Shown: positions 22,700-36,659 of the stretch, piece by piece
How positions within the stretch are numbered: position 1 is the first letter of the stretch
Layout: every line of letters begins with the position of its first letter
NCBI GenBank assembly: GCA_946807835.1
Contig: OX327697.1
Location: forward strand, 16,006,001-16,070,000
Direction: 5' to 3'
Length of the DNA stretch: 64,000 bases
Origin: Ailanthus altissimus
Taxonomy: Eukaryota > Streptophyta > Magnoliopsida > Sapindales > Simaroubaceae
The notes under the pieces: model-generated
Databases searched by the model: none
What the model saw: only the letters and a program-made list of their open reading frames with translations
What the model was told of the DNA's origin: nothing
Translations under genes and position numbers: made by a program

Positions 22700-24760
22700 C
22701 AGGGGTTGTTGTGTTTAGATCTTAAGTTTAAAATTATTATAGGAGTTGGTGCCCAAAGTACTTTTCGAAACTTGAAATTTAGATTCCTACATTTGAACCT
22801 TGTTGTTTGATGTAGAATTCCTGGGTAATTTTGTGTTTGGAGTGTTTAGGTTTGAGAGAGAAAAGTGAGATTTTCAAGGGTGTTTAAGGGAAAATAAGAG
22901 AGTGTTAAAAAGGGAAGTACTTAAGCTGGCACCACGGCCCCATAACCTGGGTTTTGAAGATCAAATTTTATAGGTCTTGGCACCACAGCCTGGCTTCCTT
23001 GGAGCTGTAGTGCTCAATTGCTATCTAGGATTCACAATTGCTTCTGTTTTGAGCTCCCTTGTGCCACGACTTGTGGATTATGCTTCAGCTCTTTTTTCAT
23101 GCTATTTGTGGTACCAAATTATTGTTTTAATACATTAAGAGAAAGAAACAACATTAAAAATTAAAATTAAAACTAAAAATTAACTTGGATTACTGCCTAA
23201 GAATCTCTTAATTTAACGTTTTCGACTTGACATCTTTTAGATTCTCGATATATCAAATTGCACGTTGGAACCATTTTGCCTAGGGAACACTCCTCCTTTA
23301 TGGTGCCTCAGTGTTTGCTTAATGGCTTTGCCAACCCTTTTCCTTAATTTCCATAGCTCCATATGATGATCTTTAAAAATTGACCTTGATTTTCTTAATT
23401 TAAGCTTGCCTGAAAAAAAAAATTTCAACCTTGCCTAAAAGTGTGAACCTTGTTGGCTGGTATCTACTTAGTTTTCCATGATTTCCATGTCCTTTCATTT
23501 CTTATTCTTTATCTTGTGCAGCTTTGCCTTCTCATTAGCTTGGTGTTGAATTGCATCTATCTTCTTCAAAAATTTTATGTCCGTTGTTGTTGATCCAGAT
23601 GTACATTATCAATCCTAAAACATTCCTTTAATTCACTTGGAAGTTTTATTTCCTTGAAGGCCTTGAAAGTTACTATTTTATCTCGTACCCGCATTGTCAA
23701 TTCTTCTTTTTTTTTTTGCGTCGATTAAATCTCTCCTAGTAGCTAGAAATGGTCAACCAAAAATGATTGAGATCTTCTAGTCTTCTTTCATATCAAGAAC
23801 AAAAAATCCATTAGAATGATGAACTTATCGGCCTTCACTAGTACCTTTTTGATGATGTCCTATAGATATGTGAGAGATCGATTTATAAGATGCAAAAAAA
23901 TTATGGTAGGCTTTACATTTCGAAGTCCCAATTTATTAAAAATGAATAAAAGCATGAGATTGATACTAGCTCTAAGATCACACAAAGGTTTTTTAAAAGT
24001 TGAATCACTAATAGTGGACTACCAGGATCCTTTAACTTTTGTGGAAACTTTCATTGAAGAATCACATTAAAGTCTTCCATAAGCTTGATTCTTTCATAGT
24101 CCTCCAATTTTCTTTTTCTTGATATCATCTCTTTTAAAAAATTCACATAATTTGATATTTTCTCCAAGGCATCCATAAAATGAATGTTTATGTGAATCTT
24201 TTGAAAGAACTTAAGGAATTTAGAGAATTGTGCATCCAACTTCTCTTTTCGAAACCGTTAAGGATATGTTAATGGAGGAGTAATAATAGGATAATTGTTC
24301 AAGAAATAAATAGAGTTGTCTTTGGATTCACCTTCATCGATTATATGACAACCTTTTCTTCCTTGTCTACAAACACCTTTAGTTTCGGAGCTTCCACTTC
24401 TTCACCAAGTGATAGTTTTGCAATGCTCCTTTAGATTAGTCACCATGTTACTTGAAAACTTTTCATATGATTGGCCCTTGATTGAGTTGACAAGTTGACC
24501 AATTTTTACCTCTAAGGACTTCATAGTGGCGTTCATGTTGGTGCAATGAGTTTCAATGCTATCTAGTCTATCCTCATCCTAGTTAAACCTTTTCATTGCC
24601 TCAATAATAAAAGTGCTCAAAAGGTCTTCTAATGAAGGCTTCTTCTCTATTGTTGGTTAATTGAACCACGGTCGAGGTTGTAACACATTTTTAAAATTTT
24701 TGTAAGTCAAGTTCTCATTGTTGCAAAGTCCGGGATTGTAGTAATTGAAATTTTTATCAT
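22700..24760 (-). pseudogene. Gag-protease relic of Athila-like family (copy 3)
   Basis: Minus strand. Gag C-terminal part: KKPSLEDLLSTFI (about 24650-24612), a coiled segment, then LDAQFSKFLKFFQKIHINIHFMDALEKISNYVNFLKEMI (24240-24120). Protease: LCDLRASINLML (about 23985-23950) with DLRAS at 23965-23979. A 3' non-coding tail and probable LTR remnant with palindromic GGCACCAC motifs lie at 22930-23070. The distance from protease to these motifs is far shorter than in copy 1, so an internal deletion is likely. No RT or integrase. Ends undefined. Confidence 0.78.
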
Positions 24761-26507
24761 TTAAAATTTTCAAAAATTTTCACTTTAGTCCAAATTATTG
24801 TTTTAATCTATTTGATATTATTAAAATCTTCAAAGTTTTCTAAACCAATAATAATCTCAATAAAAGAGTAAATTGGAATAAAGATTACTACCTACTTTGA
24901 GAAAAATCTTAATTCCTCTTGTTTAAAGAATGAGAATTCTTTTAAAAACAATTGTTAACATAAACAGTTAGCTCCAGTCAACATAATTATGCGCTCAAAA
25001 AAATTGAAACATAGTACTGAAAAGTTGAAAATTTAGGTTGAGACTCTTACTTAGCAACTTTGACCAACAAATTCACATTTAATATATAAATTTTGAATAT
25101 GAATATGAAATGTATAGTAATGAATTCTTTCAAATATGCAAAAAAGTATAAGTGTAATTACCATAACAATTTAAATTACTCTTATAAATTAAAAACTATC
25201 GAAGGATTTTTTCTTTTACTTGATGCTGCTTAATTTCATTTATTCAGCTACTAAGTTTATTTATTTTTTAACTTAGTTAAAATTTTAAGTCAATTTTAGC
25301 ATTTAGTTAAATGTAAAAAGTCTAAATAATTAATTATTTTTTTCTTTAAAATATCCCTACTTATATTATATATTTACATCTCTATCCATATAAAAAAAAA
25401 AATTCTTTTATGTTTATTACATTCGCACTTATTATGTTTTTAATGATCTCTTTCTTTCTCAACTCAATCAATTAAGATTTTAATTATTTTATATGGTAAA
25501 TTACCTCTTCGCTAATCACTTTAATATGAATTAATTTAACTTTACTTTTTTTTCAGTTCAAAAAAGAAGTATAATAAATTTAGGAGATGAATTTAATTTT
25601 ATTATTTGATTTTTTTTTATGTGCGTTAATTTAAAGAGGTACTATTTGTTGAATTTTTTTTTCTTTTTGAATGAATGATTAGATTATTCTTCTTGTCTTC
25701 ATCATTTCTGGAGTGCATTTATAATTCAAGCTTTAAAAAAATAAAAAGCGGCAAACAGTTCTAAATATAACAATATAAACTTGATGATTCCAACAAGAAT
25801 TCAATTGTCCGCTAATTTCATATCAATTCGCACTGAGAGGCTTGTGTCTATCACTCCAACAATAACACCAAAGATGAAATATAGATTTAAATATGATGAA
25901 ACAAAAGTAGTCAACAACTTACTAGCTCATTATCTGCGTGTGCTTCAAGTACTATGATTTAATATTTTTCAGTCGCGGTTGCTTATGTAATTGATTAATT
26001 TGATAGGTTGATCTTCTTTTTTTAATTTGTTGATGGCTATTTTGATGAAATAAATCAACCAATACTAGTGTTTCTTCTCTATTTGTTGGGCTATCTCACT
26101 CCTATACCCTTAAAATCAAGTTGTATCTTGCACGTCAATTCGAACCTATGACAAATCAAATTAAAGTTACAATATTACATCTCTTGGACTCCAACAAACT
26201 TTTAGAAGTGCAGTAAATCTGACTCCTTAAACTCAACAAAGTGAAGAGACTAATCGTATAGCCTAAGTTGTAGCACAAGCTCGAATTGTAGTGCTACCAC
26301 TCTCGGGACAACATTAGCGGCTTTCAGTCAAGTCAAATTGCTTTCAACTTTTTTATTTTTTTCATTGACAATATTTATGAATACTGAAAATGTTTATAAA
26401 AACTAATATAAGATATCCATTGCGTTAGAAAGTTGATCACTTACTATAATCCATGGTCGTTCAAAAAATTGTATTCACAAATAAGAACTAAAAGAAAATA
26501 TAATTTC
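24761..26507. other. No gene seen
   Basis: AT-rich spacer with A and T homopolymers. No recognisable coding region, LTR or RNA gene on either strand. Confidence 0.6.
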
Positions 26508-26840
26508 TATAGAGATTTAGAAAGCAGAAAAACATTACATTGCTTGTATTTTCATTAATAAATATTTGAGTTTTTATAATTTTTATAATAAATTAAAATA
26601 GAAAAAATTTAAACCTAAAAAGAAAAATAAACCTAATAAAAATTCATTCTCAAAAAAAATAAAATTAACCTAATAGAAATTAATCAAAACAGAAAAAATA
26701 AACCTAATAAAAATAAATCAAAATAAGAAAAAGATAAATCTAAAAAAGCGAAATAGACCTAATAGATTTAGAAGCCAAAAAGGATAATTCTTAAAACAAA
26801 TAAATTTAAATTAAAGTAAATCTTTTGATTTTCTTTATTA
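26508..26840 (-). repeat. 3' LTR of small non-autonomous element
   Basis: Begins (plus strand) TATAGAGATTTAGAAAGC and ends TTCTTTATTA; pairs with 28127-28387 with many substitutions and indels. Confidence 0.72.
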
Positions 26841-27194
26841 TGCCCCCGTAAGATGGAGTTTCAGAAAAAGTGTCCAATATTGTCCATCAAGAGGAGAAGG
26901 TCGGAGAGGAGAATCCAATCTTATTCTTCAAAACGAGAAATTGAGTACTTAAAAGAGGTTTGGAGAGGGCTCCGCGATGGCTGGAGCAAGCAATGATGCA
27001 GAGAAATGGTGTTATGGTGTCATCTGTATTAATTATGATAGAGACTGTTGAAAAAAGTTGAAGCACTTGCTACTAGATAGGAGAAGACAGTTGTTATTTA
27101 TTTGACTTAGTTAGGGAGTAGTTTAAGTTGTTGAGTTTGAAGAATTTTGAAACTAGAAGAAGAAGTAGGAGAAAGTAATAGAAAGGAAATGAAA

Positions 27195-27620
27195 CCTTTT
27201 TAGGAATTGAGTGGGAAACCCCTTAAAATGAAATAGAAAATGAAAACTTGTTTAAGAATAAAAGGGGTAAAACCCTTAAAATAAAGTAGGAAATAAAAGA
27301 TCCATTTCAAAATGGAAGGGAGTTAACCCTTAAAATAAAATAGAAAAAAAAAAACCCCATTTAAGAATAGAAAGGAGTTAATCTTTAAAGTAAAGTAAAA
27401 AAAAAAAGACTCGTTTAGAAAAGGGAGGGAAAAGATAGTTTATGGAGTTTAATCTCATAACATAATAGAAGAGAAAAAAAATATAGTTTATTAGAGTTTA
27501 ATCTTATAATAAAATATAAGATTAGAGAGATAATTTATATAAATTTAATGCCATAATAGTAATAGAAGGGTAGAGGGATGGTTTATCAGAGTTTAATCTC
27601 ATAACAGAACTGAAATAACC
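27195..27620. repeat. Degenerate tandem repeats
   Basis: Four units of about 55-60 bp around the core GGAGTTAACCCTTAAAATAAA (near 27205, 27265, 27320 and 27369). Then three or more units of about 55-60 bp around GAGTTTAATCTCATAA (near 27446, 27493 and 27589). Purine-rich; inside the small LTR element. Confidence 0.7.
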
Positions 27621-28115
27621 TATAAACATAGAGAGAAAGTATTTTTTTTATTTTCTTTTTATTTTTTGAGAGAATTGTTAGTGTTAATGATAATAAAAGA
27701 TTGGTTGAGTTCTTGTGTATTGTAAAGAACTAGCAGTAATAGTTGAAAGAAGAAAGAATGAGAATAATAACTGACTAAGGCACCGACTAGCATTCACAAT
27801 AACTAGCAATTGTTACCGTTCATGAATACTATTTGTAATACTATTCACATGCATAGTTCATAAGTACTATTTGTAGTTATTGTTTATACGCACTATTGAT
27901 GAGAAGAAAGAAACACATTAGTAGAAGGGGATTTGAATATAGTATTAAGAAATTTACTAGTGCTTATAATTTAAAAATAAAAAAATAAAACAAAGAATTG
28001 ATTATAAACTCATTTAATTGCTGCACAGCAGCCCTTGTTTGGCTAGGCATAGTTAGCTACTTCGCTTGGCTACTGCACATCTACTTGGTAAAGGTAAAAA
28101 TTAACTCAGGATAAA

Positions 28116-28126
28116 CTCTGATACCA
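28116..28126 (-). other. Primer binding site, initiator tRNA-Met type
   Basis: Plus-strand CTCTGATACCA is the reverse complement of TGGTATCAGAG, the usual plant PBS core, immediately next to the LTR. Confidence 0.8.
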
Positions 28127-28387
28127 TATAGAGATTTAGAGAGAAAAGAAATATTGCATTGCTTACATTCTCATTAATAAATGCTTGAGTATTTATAAAA
28201 TTCATAATAAACTAAAATAAGAAAAAAGTAAACTAGAATAGAAAAAATAAACTTAATAAGAATAAATTAAAATATGAAAAATATAAACCTAAAAAGAGAA
28301 ATAAACTTAATAGATTGAGAAGATAAAAATAGTAATTCTTAAAATAAATAAATTTAAATTAAACTAAATTTTTTATTTCATTTATCA
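28127..28387 (-). repeat. 5' LTR of small non-autonomous element
   Basis: TATAGAGATTTAGAGAG ... TTTATCA on the plus strand; on the element strand it starts TGATAAATG. Confidence 0.72.
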
Positions 28388-28719
28388 ATTTTAATGAAAG
28401 GTAGCATTGGGATTATAAAGGGGTGTAGACAAAAAATATATATATACTTATATATATTTATATATTTGAATAATTTTTTTTTTTAAACAATAAGTGAATT
28501 GAAAATATGGGGATTAAGAATATTTTCATGAGCATGTTTATAAATTTGTTACGCGAGTCTCTTTTGAGGACTGTCCATGATTTTACATTTCTTTTAAAAT
28601 TAAGCCCATACAAATTAGTTGGACTGACACGAATCCAAGTTTGAGGATATCCATCGACAAACAACATAAAAAATCCTTTTTGCATCTACGTAGACTTTTA
28701 ATTATATTAATATTAGAGA
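28388..28719. other. No gene seen
   Basis: Short AT-rich spacer with a (TA)n patch at about 28436-28470. A 75-codon minus frame is unsupported. Confidence 0.5.
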
Positions 28720-29650
28720 TAAAGACAATTTTATCCTTTAAATTTGACTTATTACTCAAATTTATCTCTTTTATTTCAAATTACCTAATTCTTTTTCTCT
28801 TTATTAAACGATTGCCACTAAATTTGATGATTAAAAGGTAAAAGCTTAACTTAATAAAAATATATTTATACACATTGACAAATATCAATTAATTATTAAC
28901 TAAATAAATAAATAGCTTTTACTACCGTCGTTAACCACTGACGATAAAACTAACCAAAATTTATATATTTTAACTCTATTTTTTTAATTTATACTATAAT
29001 AGAGTCATTTTCGACCCAAAAAATACAAAGAATGCGACTAAATACTAAGATGGTGGTAGCCACCATTGTGCCAGTTAAATGGTAGGGGTAGTGATGTGTA
29101 TTGTCACCACTATTAGACAGATTGGTTGCCGATCTGCTCAATGGTGGTAGCGATCATGGCCACCACCTTAAATAGCCACCACTATCTAGCAGCGGAGGGT
29201 AGAGGTTACTGTCCTCCACCTATTTGGCGGTCTTCTAATTTTTTTTTATCAAGAATAACTCCACCATTATGTAGATTAAGAAAAATATAATTAAATGATA
29301 TAAATTTTGATCATTTTTGTTATCGGAAGCCAGTGTTTGACGACGGACCGCCATTAATGGAGGCAAGTCGATGAGGCTTCTCTTATGTTTAAACTATTTA
29401 TTTTATAAAAATAAATATTAAAATTTAATCTTATTTGAATGTGTCACATGACTTTTGTTTTATTAATAATCAATCACTGATTGATATGTGGACAAACGGT
29501 CAATGATTGACACATGAATTTAAACAAAGGTAGAATTATCGTTGTATAAAAAAAATAAACTTATTCGTCAAATCTAACGATAATTGCTTAATAGAAAGGA
29601 AAAAATTGAATAATTTGAAGAAAAAAAATTGGTCTTTAAAAGTCTCACCT
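28720..29650. mobile_element. Long inverted-repeat DNA element (MULE/MITE-like)
   Basis: Two inverted arms. The outer left arm (about 28765-28840, containing CTTTATTAAACGATTGCCAC) matches the reverse complement of about 29560-29630. The inner left arm (28923-28985, CCGTCGTTAACCACTG) matches the reverse complement of 29285-29346 (CCGTCGTCAAACACTGG). The centre (29040-29240) is relatively G/C-rich with repeated GGTGGTAG/CCACCA motifs. No transposase. Arms of more than 200 bp suggest a Mutator-like non-autonomous element or a foldback. Exact termini and target duplication are not resolved. Confidence 0.55.
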
Positions 29651-29970
29651 ATGGTGATAATAGTCGTGGGCCGCAACTATGAAATTGGGTTATTTTTTAG
29701 AGCTCTCACTAAATTTAAGATAAATGGAAGGGCTGTTAATATGCTAATTAGTAAAACTAAGTTTTTGTCACTATTATGTATGTTATAATTAAAGTTTGGT
29801 TAGAGGGGTTAAGTTCAAGATATAGTTCACTCTATATAATTTATTTGAGGACTAAGGACCTATATTTACTATATAATAGAATGTTGCTCTTATATTAATT
29901 ATATATTATATTTTCAAATATTTCAAAATGTATATGTATATATAAAAAGTTTTCAATCTTTGGTGGGGAC

Positions 29971-30675
29971 TGTTGGAGAAAAAATTTCAAAACTTTTTAA
30001 ATCTTTTATAAGTTATATAATTTAAATTTAATTTTTATGATGTAGGTTACATGTTATAAATTATTATACATTAATTATAATATATTTAAATTAGCCATTA
30101 AATCTAGTTTAATTGTATTACAACATTTATACTATTATATGGGAGTTTTATATGTATTAAAATAATTGAGGAATTACAACACTTAATACAAATAATAAAA
30201 TTCTTGGAGTTACATTTTAAATTTTAAATTCATATTAATAAAAATAAATTCTAAATGTTAAAAATTTTAAATATAAATTATATATTAAGAATGGAATTAC
30301 AAAATATTTAAATTTGTAATAATATTGATATTAATATTTTAACCTTTAACTACCATTATATAAAGGATGCTAATCATTCTTTAGAGATAATGTGTGAATA
30401 GAAATTAAAAGGAGAAATGTGTGTGCGGGTGTGAATGAAAGTAAAGAAGAGGAAAATAAAAATAATAAGTATTTTATATATAAAATATAAATTAAATATT
30501 CTCTATATTATGTTTTGAGCAATTATAATTATAGAGACTTGGTGTTTTCTCCTGGTGATCGGCTGCAAGCATTGGGTTGTATCTTAAAACTATATAAATT
30601 CATTATTACCCGAATGAAAGGAGGACTATTTGACTTTAAGACAGTATCCTCTAGCATGCCTCTATTATGCTCTAG
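29971..30675 (+). repeat. Possible Copia-type LTR
   Basis: TGTTGGAGAAAAAATTTC preceded by TTTGGTGGGGAC, which resembles a Copia polypurine tract. A TATA-like TATATAAAGG lies near 30358. The 3' end is uncertain and no adjoining pol was recognised, so this is tentative. Confidence 0.35.
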
Positions 30676-30677
30676 GC

Positions 30678-30679
<2 letters not shown>

Positions 30680-30711
<32 letters not shown>
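30680..30711. repeat. (TA)n microsatellite
   Basis: About 15 TA units. Confidence 0.9.
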
Positions 30712-30713
<2 letters not shown>

Positions 30714-33689
30714 CAATATACAATATAAAAGTATGATGTAATAATATATAAAATAAGTACACCCAACAATCTAAAGCCAAATAGTTTTTCATAGTACATA
30801 AATATATTTTGTTAATTATGAATTTGTTTTAGTTGTTGGTCATACATATATGGTTGATATATTTTTTTCAATCGTGAGATAGTTTAATTTTATATTTATT
30901 CGTTGTGTAGATATGGTATTCAATTCAAGAGATGATATTATTTTTTAAAACAAAAATTATTTTGTGCGTTAAATTATTGATATAAATTACTAATAAATGA
31001 TTAATTTTAATTTTACTACAATCATCTATTATTTTAGTCAATTGCTAACTAGTTTGTAGTATAATAAAAGAATATAGAACATTATTCTTATGTAATAGAA
31101 TAAAGATCCTTAAAAAGTTAACATTAAAAGAATTATATTTAAGATATAATAATCTTTTTTATAGTGAACGTTTTATTAAATGAAAGTATAATTTAATGAA
31201 AAATAGTATATTTTTATTACTATTTTTAATTAAAATTAGTGAATTTTTAAAATTTCACTAATATAATCTCACTTTTGTTTTCTATTAAAATTTGACTTTC
31301 TATGTTTAAAAAAAAAGGAAAACGATTACTAAAAAGATTTAAAATTTCTAGAAAAAGTACTTTGAAGTTTCTAAAAAAAAGAAACTAATTATTTTCTTTG
31401 TGAAGGTTGTATTATATTTAAGTAAGATATGTATACCGTGGTTACTATTGCCTGAAAAATGATTACATATTAAAATATTGTGAATGTTACTAGTTTAAAT
31501 AGTGAGTAATAATATTTATTGAAGTATTCATTTATGTAATTAATGATATATTATTCACACTTCAAGTGAGGAAGTAATACTATTTTTTTTTTTTGGAAGT
31601 TTGTTATGTTTAATTCTCATTATCTATGTGAATATCCTATATGATTAAAAGACAAAAGTATGTATTACTTTTTTTTGTATGTCATAAATGATATTTTTAT
31701 AATTTTTTTCATATGTTGTTATATTGAGGTTATCACATGTATAGCTAGATTAATAATTTTATTTAAAAATAAATTATTATTTCTCTATTAAGTTACTTGC
31801 TAAAAATTATTAAGACTATTACATTAATAATAATTATTGTTGTTGTTATAATTATTTATAATTCTTTTGTGAAGATAGATTGTCATGCTCAAACCAATTG
31901 CGAAAGTTTGATAATGATATTGTTAGTTACATATTTTATATGCCTTAAATTTTCATACAAAATTACTATTATATAGATTTACTTCAACAACATTAATATG
32001 AATGTTCTTATAATATTATTAGTGAAAGAAAAAAATTGAGTTTCTTTAGTGTGTTTTAATGATTGTAATAACTAATGTCCACAACTAGTAATATTGACTT
32101 AACATGTAAAAGTATTAGTATTTCACATAAAATGTTTATATATATGAATGTTACTAGTGGATTTAAAGGAAATTATTTTTGTTGCAAGATATTATAATTT
32201 AATTATTTGTGTTAATAAATTTAAATCATGCGCAAAGTTTTAAAATGTGAGATTTTTCAAATATATATTAGTTAACCAATTTTTAAACAAAATCACATGA
32301 GAAATAATGAACGTTAAGAAATTGAAATAAGAATTAAAAATGATAATATTTCTTCTTTCATAATTTATTGAAATTAAGCATTGTTATGTTATATATATAT
32401 TCTATTACTTGCCTGAGTTAATGCTTTTTTTTTAGAGAAAATTTTTGTTTGAAATTTAAATAGTTCATAGATAAAAAATTTCAGCACCAATTCAAATTGA
32501 ATATATACAATTAGTTGAAGAGTTTCTTCTAATAACATATTATATAAAATAAAAATTATATATAAATTCATAAATAAAAGATTTTAAAAATAAAAATTAT
32601 AAATGAACGATTTTTTTTAAAAAAAAACTCTTGTTAAATTACTAAATAAAATATACTTAAACCCATATAAAAATCACTTATAAAAATAATCCATCTATGA
32701 TGATATCATGAAAAAAGTTCAAATGAATAAAAATAATTAATATTACGTGATTTATTTAATATTTATATTATGAAGATATCATATACTTCCGTTTATTTTT
32801 TTTTTTATAAAAATACTTATTATTTTATGTAACATTTAAGAAAAATACTTACCTCTTATGAATTCTATACAAGAATATCTTTACAAAACATAAGAGATTA
32901 AATTCAAAAGACAATTATCCTTTTCCCGAGATATTATTCCATTCAAAGACAAGAACGTTAAATTAATTCCATCCTTTGGAAATTGAATTGAATTGGTTTA
33001 ACAAGCGCTCACTATTCATAAACTCAGTTGCTCCAGTCCTCAGTTCTACTATTAGAACAAGACACAGTATTATGTCGCTAATAAGCAAAGAGTTTTCAGG
33101 AGTTAAACCAAAGAGACCCAAAAGCAAATGTTCTACTTTCATCGAAACCGAGCATGAATGCTGCAAAATAACCCACAATCAAGACACCACAAATCCGCAA
33201 CCGGATCTATTCACACGAACACAGTTAAAAGGAAACCTTGGCTGAAAAGGTTGATGACAATAGCTAGTAAGAGTTCTAGGTCAAGAAATGCAAAACATAA
33301 AAGCAATACTTGAAATTTTGCCAATAATTGATCACAAAATAGAAATAAATGAAAAAGAAAAAACAAAGTCGTAACATACAAAACTATTATGCACAAAAAC
33401 TAAAAATAGGAAATAAATGAGTCACTCATCCAACAGACAGACATTGTTCACATAAGAGTAGAAAAAACTAAAATAAAAAAATTATTTGAAAAAAAAAAGG
33501 CGAACCATTAAAGTTTGCTTAAGCCACAAAACAAATTGAAGACCTAGACAAAACATTCCTCTACCACCACCATTAAAGACCATTTCCTTCCTATATAAAT
33601 TCAAAATTTGTAATAAAGGAAACTAGGGTCCCATTATATTAGTTAATCCATTTTTTTCTAGGAAGTTTTGGTGGGGTGGGGTTGGTTTA
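30712..33689. other. No gene seen; calmodulin 3' flank
   Basis: Very AT-rich spacer up to about 32900. The last few hundred bases should include the calmodulin 3' UTR on the minus strand, but I cannot fix a polyadenylation site. Frames here are short and compositionally random. Confidence 0.55.
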
Positions 33690-35189
<1,500 letters not shown>

Positions 35190-35252
35190 TTTTGATTATT
35201 CTTGAATTCAGAAATAAGCTTTTCCTTTTTGGCAAATTATCCGACCTAGACA

Positions 35253-35285
35253 CAAAGAGAGAGAAACGAGGGTCGCTTTTATATT
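35253..35285 (-). promoter_or_regulatory. Calmodulin core promoter
   Basis: On the minus strand a TATA box ATATAAAAG (35284-35276) lies about 87 bp before the ATG. It is followed by a pyrimidine patch TTTCTCTCTCTTTG (about 35267-35254) of the kind found around plant start sites. A start near 35250 would give a 5' leader of about 60 nt. Position is inferred, not measured. Confidence 0.65.
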
Positions 35286-36261
35286 AGCCAAAATTTTCGC
35301 ATCACATTCCTTGCATCCGGACGTAACTGAATTATCAAATCTGCCTAATTCATTATTTCCATTTTCACCCTTCCTTTCTTTTCTTTTTCCTTTTCTAATA
35401 ACTGGCATATTTCTACTTTCAGAATAGATTTGTGAAATTACCATTACGTATACACGTTTTTTTTACAAGTAAAATTTCAAATTTAGAAATTATTTACACC
35501 ATTACATTAAGTAAAGTCCTAAATTTAGTATTGACTACATTAATTAACATTTTAATATTGAAATTAAAAACTGTTTCTCTAAAAAAAAAAATTTCTCTTT
35601 AGAAGAAAGTAACTTCCGGTAATTTAAACAATTTTTAGAGATCTCCCGCAATTTGCACATGAATGTGGGATGTTTAAATAATATAAAATTATTAATGATC
35701 AATGGTATAAATATATAATCATAAAAAAGATAATTAACTCGTTAGAATTTTAATGTGATTTTTTTGACAGAAAAAATACCAATTTTATTACTCAGAAAAA
35801 TAGAAATCATTGTAAATTTTAATGCTATTTTCAAACAACTAGTTTATTTATTAAATAAAGCTTAAACCAGAAATAGCAATCCTGATAGGGTCTTACATTT
35901 TTAGAAAAGAGAGCAATATATTATAATGAATATGTATTAAATTTTACTATTTACAAATAACATTATTATAAATGATAATTTTTTCTCAATTATTATAAAA
36001 TAATTTTTTCCCATTAAGAAGCCTGCTATATTTACGTTATACATGTCTTCATTTAGAGTAATGTTATATTTTAATTTTTTTTATCAGTGTCAAATAATTA
36101 TTAAAATTATTTAAAATATATAATAATATTCTCTCATTTAAAATAATTCAATGACAGCCTTGACTTGCACACTATTCTTAGAGGGATATTTCAGGTCATT
36201 TCATTTTTCAAAAGTGAAAATTCCTCAAAGTTAGAAAAAGATCTCAAACACCTGGCAACCC
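35286..36261. other. No gene seen; calmodulin upstream region
   Basis: AT-rich upstream DNA. Nothing beyond the core promoter could be recognised. Confidence 0.55.
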
Positions 36262-36573
36262 TTATCTCAGGGGTATAGTAGTAACTGGAAAGCACATGGC
36301 TTTTTGCAAAGAATTTTTTTTTAATTTGGAAATAATCAAAGAACTTATTATAGCTTTTTGCTCCAATTTGAATTTGATCATTGAGGGACAACACATGGCA
36401 GGACCACTATCGTCACCTCCATAGCGGCTTATGTGCCTTAGCTGTAGGCTGTAATGAACTCCATCTAGATTTCCCTTGTGCCAACGGTAGTTGTAAAACT
36501 TTTTGTCAGGTTTTCTTCTTTTTTGAATTTGATTAATAACTACTGGCGGTGGTGGATAGTAATTCCCGCTCAA
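36262..36573 (-). CDS. Unclassified 103-codon open frame
   Basis: Starts MSGNYYPPPPVVINQIQKRRK and ends at a stop near 36262. The first half has mixed, non-repetitive composition (tyrosine, proline and basic residues, then HYSLQLRHISRYGG). The second half is Lys/Ile/Leu-rich and looks like translated AT-rich DNA. I recognise no domain. The ATG lies in CTCAATTATATTCC-type context with no obvious splice sites around it. It lies less than 200 bp from the CpG-rich patch at 36660-36790, which could be its promoter. It could be a real small or lineage-specific gene, an exon of a broken gene, or chance. Confidence 0.2.
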   Translation of the reverse strand: MSGNYYPPPPVVINQIQKRRKPDKKFYNYRWHKGNLDGVHYSLQLRHISRYGGDDSGPAMCCPSMIKFKLEQKAIISSLIISKLKKNSLQKAMCFPVTTIPLR

Positions 36574-36659
36574 TTATATTCCAGAAATTTCCTTTTCTGT
36601 TTTATTTATTTATTTTTTAAATCGCTTTAAAGAAAATCTTGTCTCTACTCAAATCAAAA

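Larger units (their letters stand above)
26508..28387 (-). mobile_element. Small non-autonomous LTR element (TRIM-like)
   Basis: Two similar direct repeats, 26508-26840 and 28127-28387, flank a 1286-bp internal region. On the minus strand a primer binding site (28116-28126, reverse of TGGTATCAGAG, initiator tRNA-Met type) directly abuts the right repeat. A polypurine tract CTTACGGGGGCA (reverse of 26841-26852) abuts the left repeat. Flanks ATTTC (26503-26507) and ATTTT (28388-28392) look like a TSD. No gag or pol is recognisable. At 1.9 kb it is longer than typical TRIMs and shorter than LARDs. Confidence 0.75.

Noticed and set aside
27195..27620. CRISPR-like regular repeats
   Set aside because: Repeats are degenerate, contiguous, eukaryotic and inside an LTR element; no spacer structure.
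28641..28841. 66-codon hydrophobic plus frame
   Set aside because: Overlaps the outer arm of the inverted-repeat element and is Ile/Leu/Phe-rich from AT-rich sequence.
30515..30736. 73-codon plus frame
   Set aside because: Half of it is translation of a (TA)n repeat; probably part of a possible LTR.
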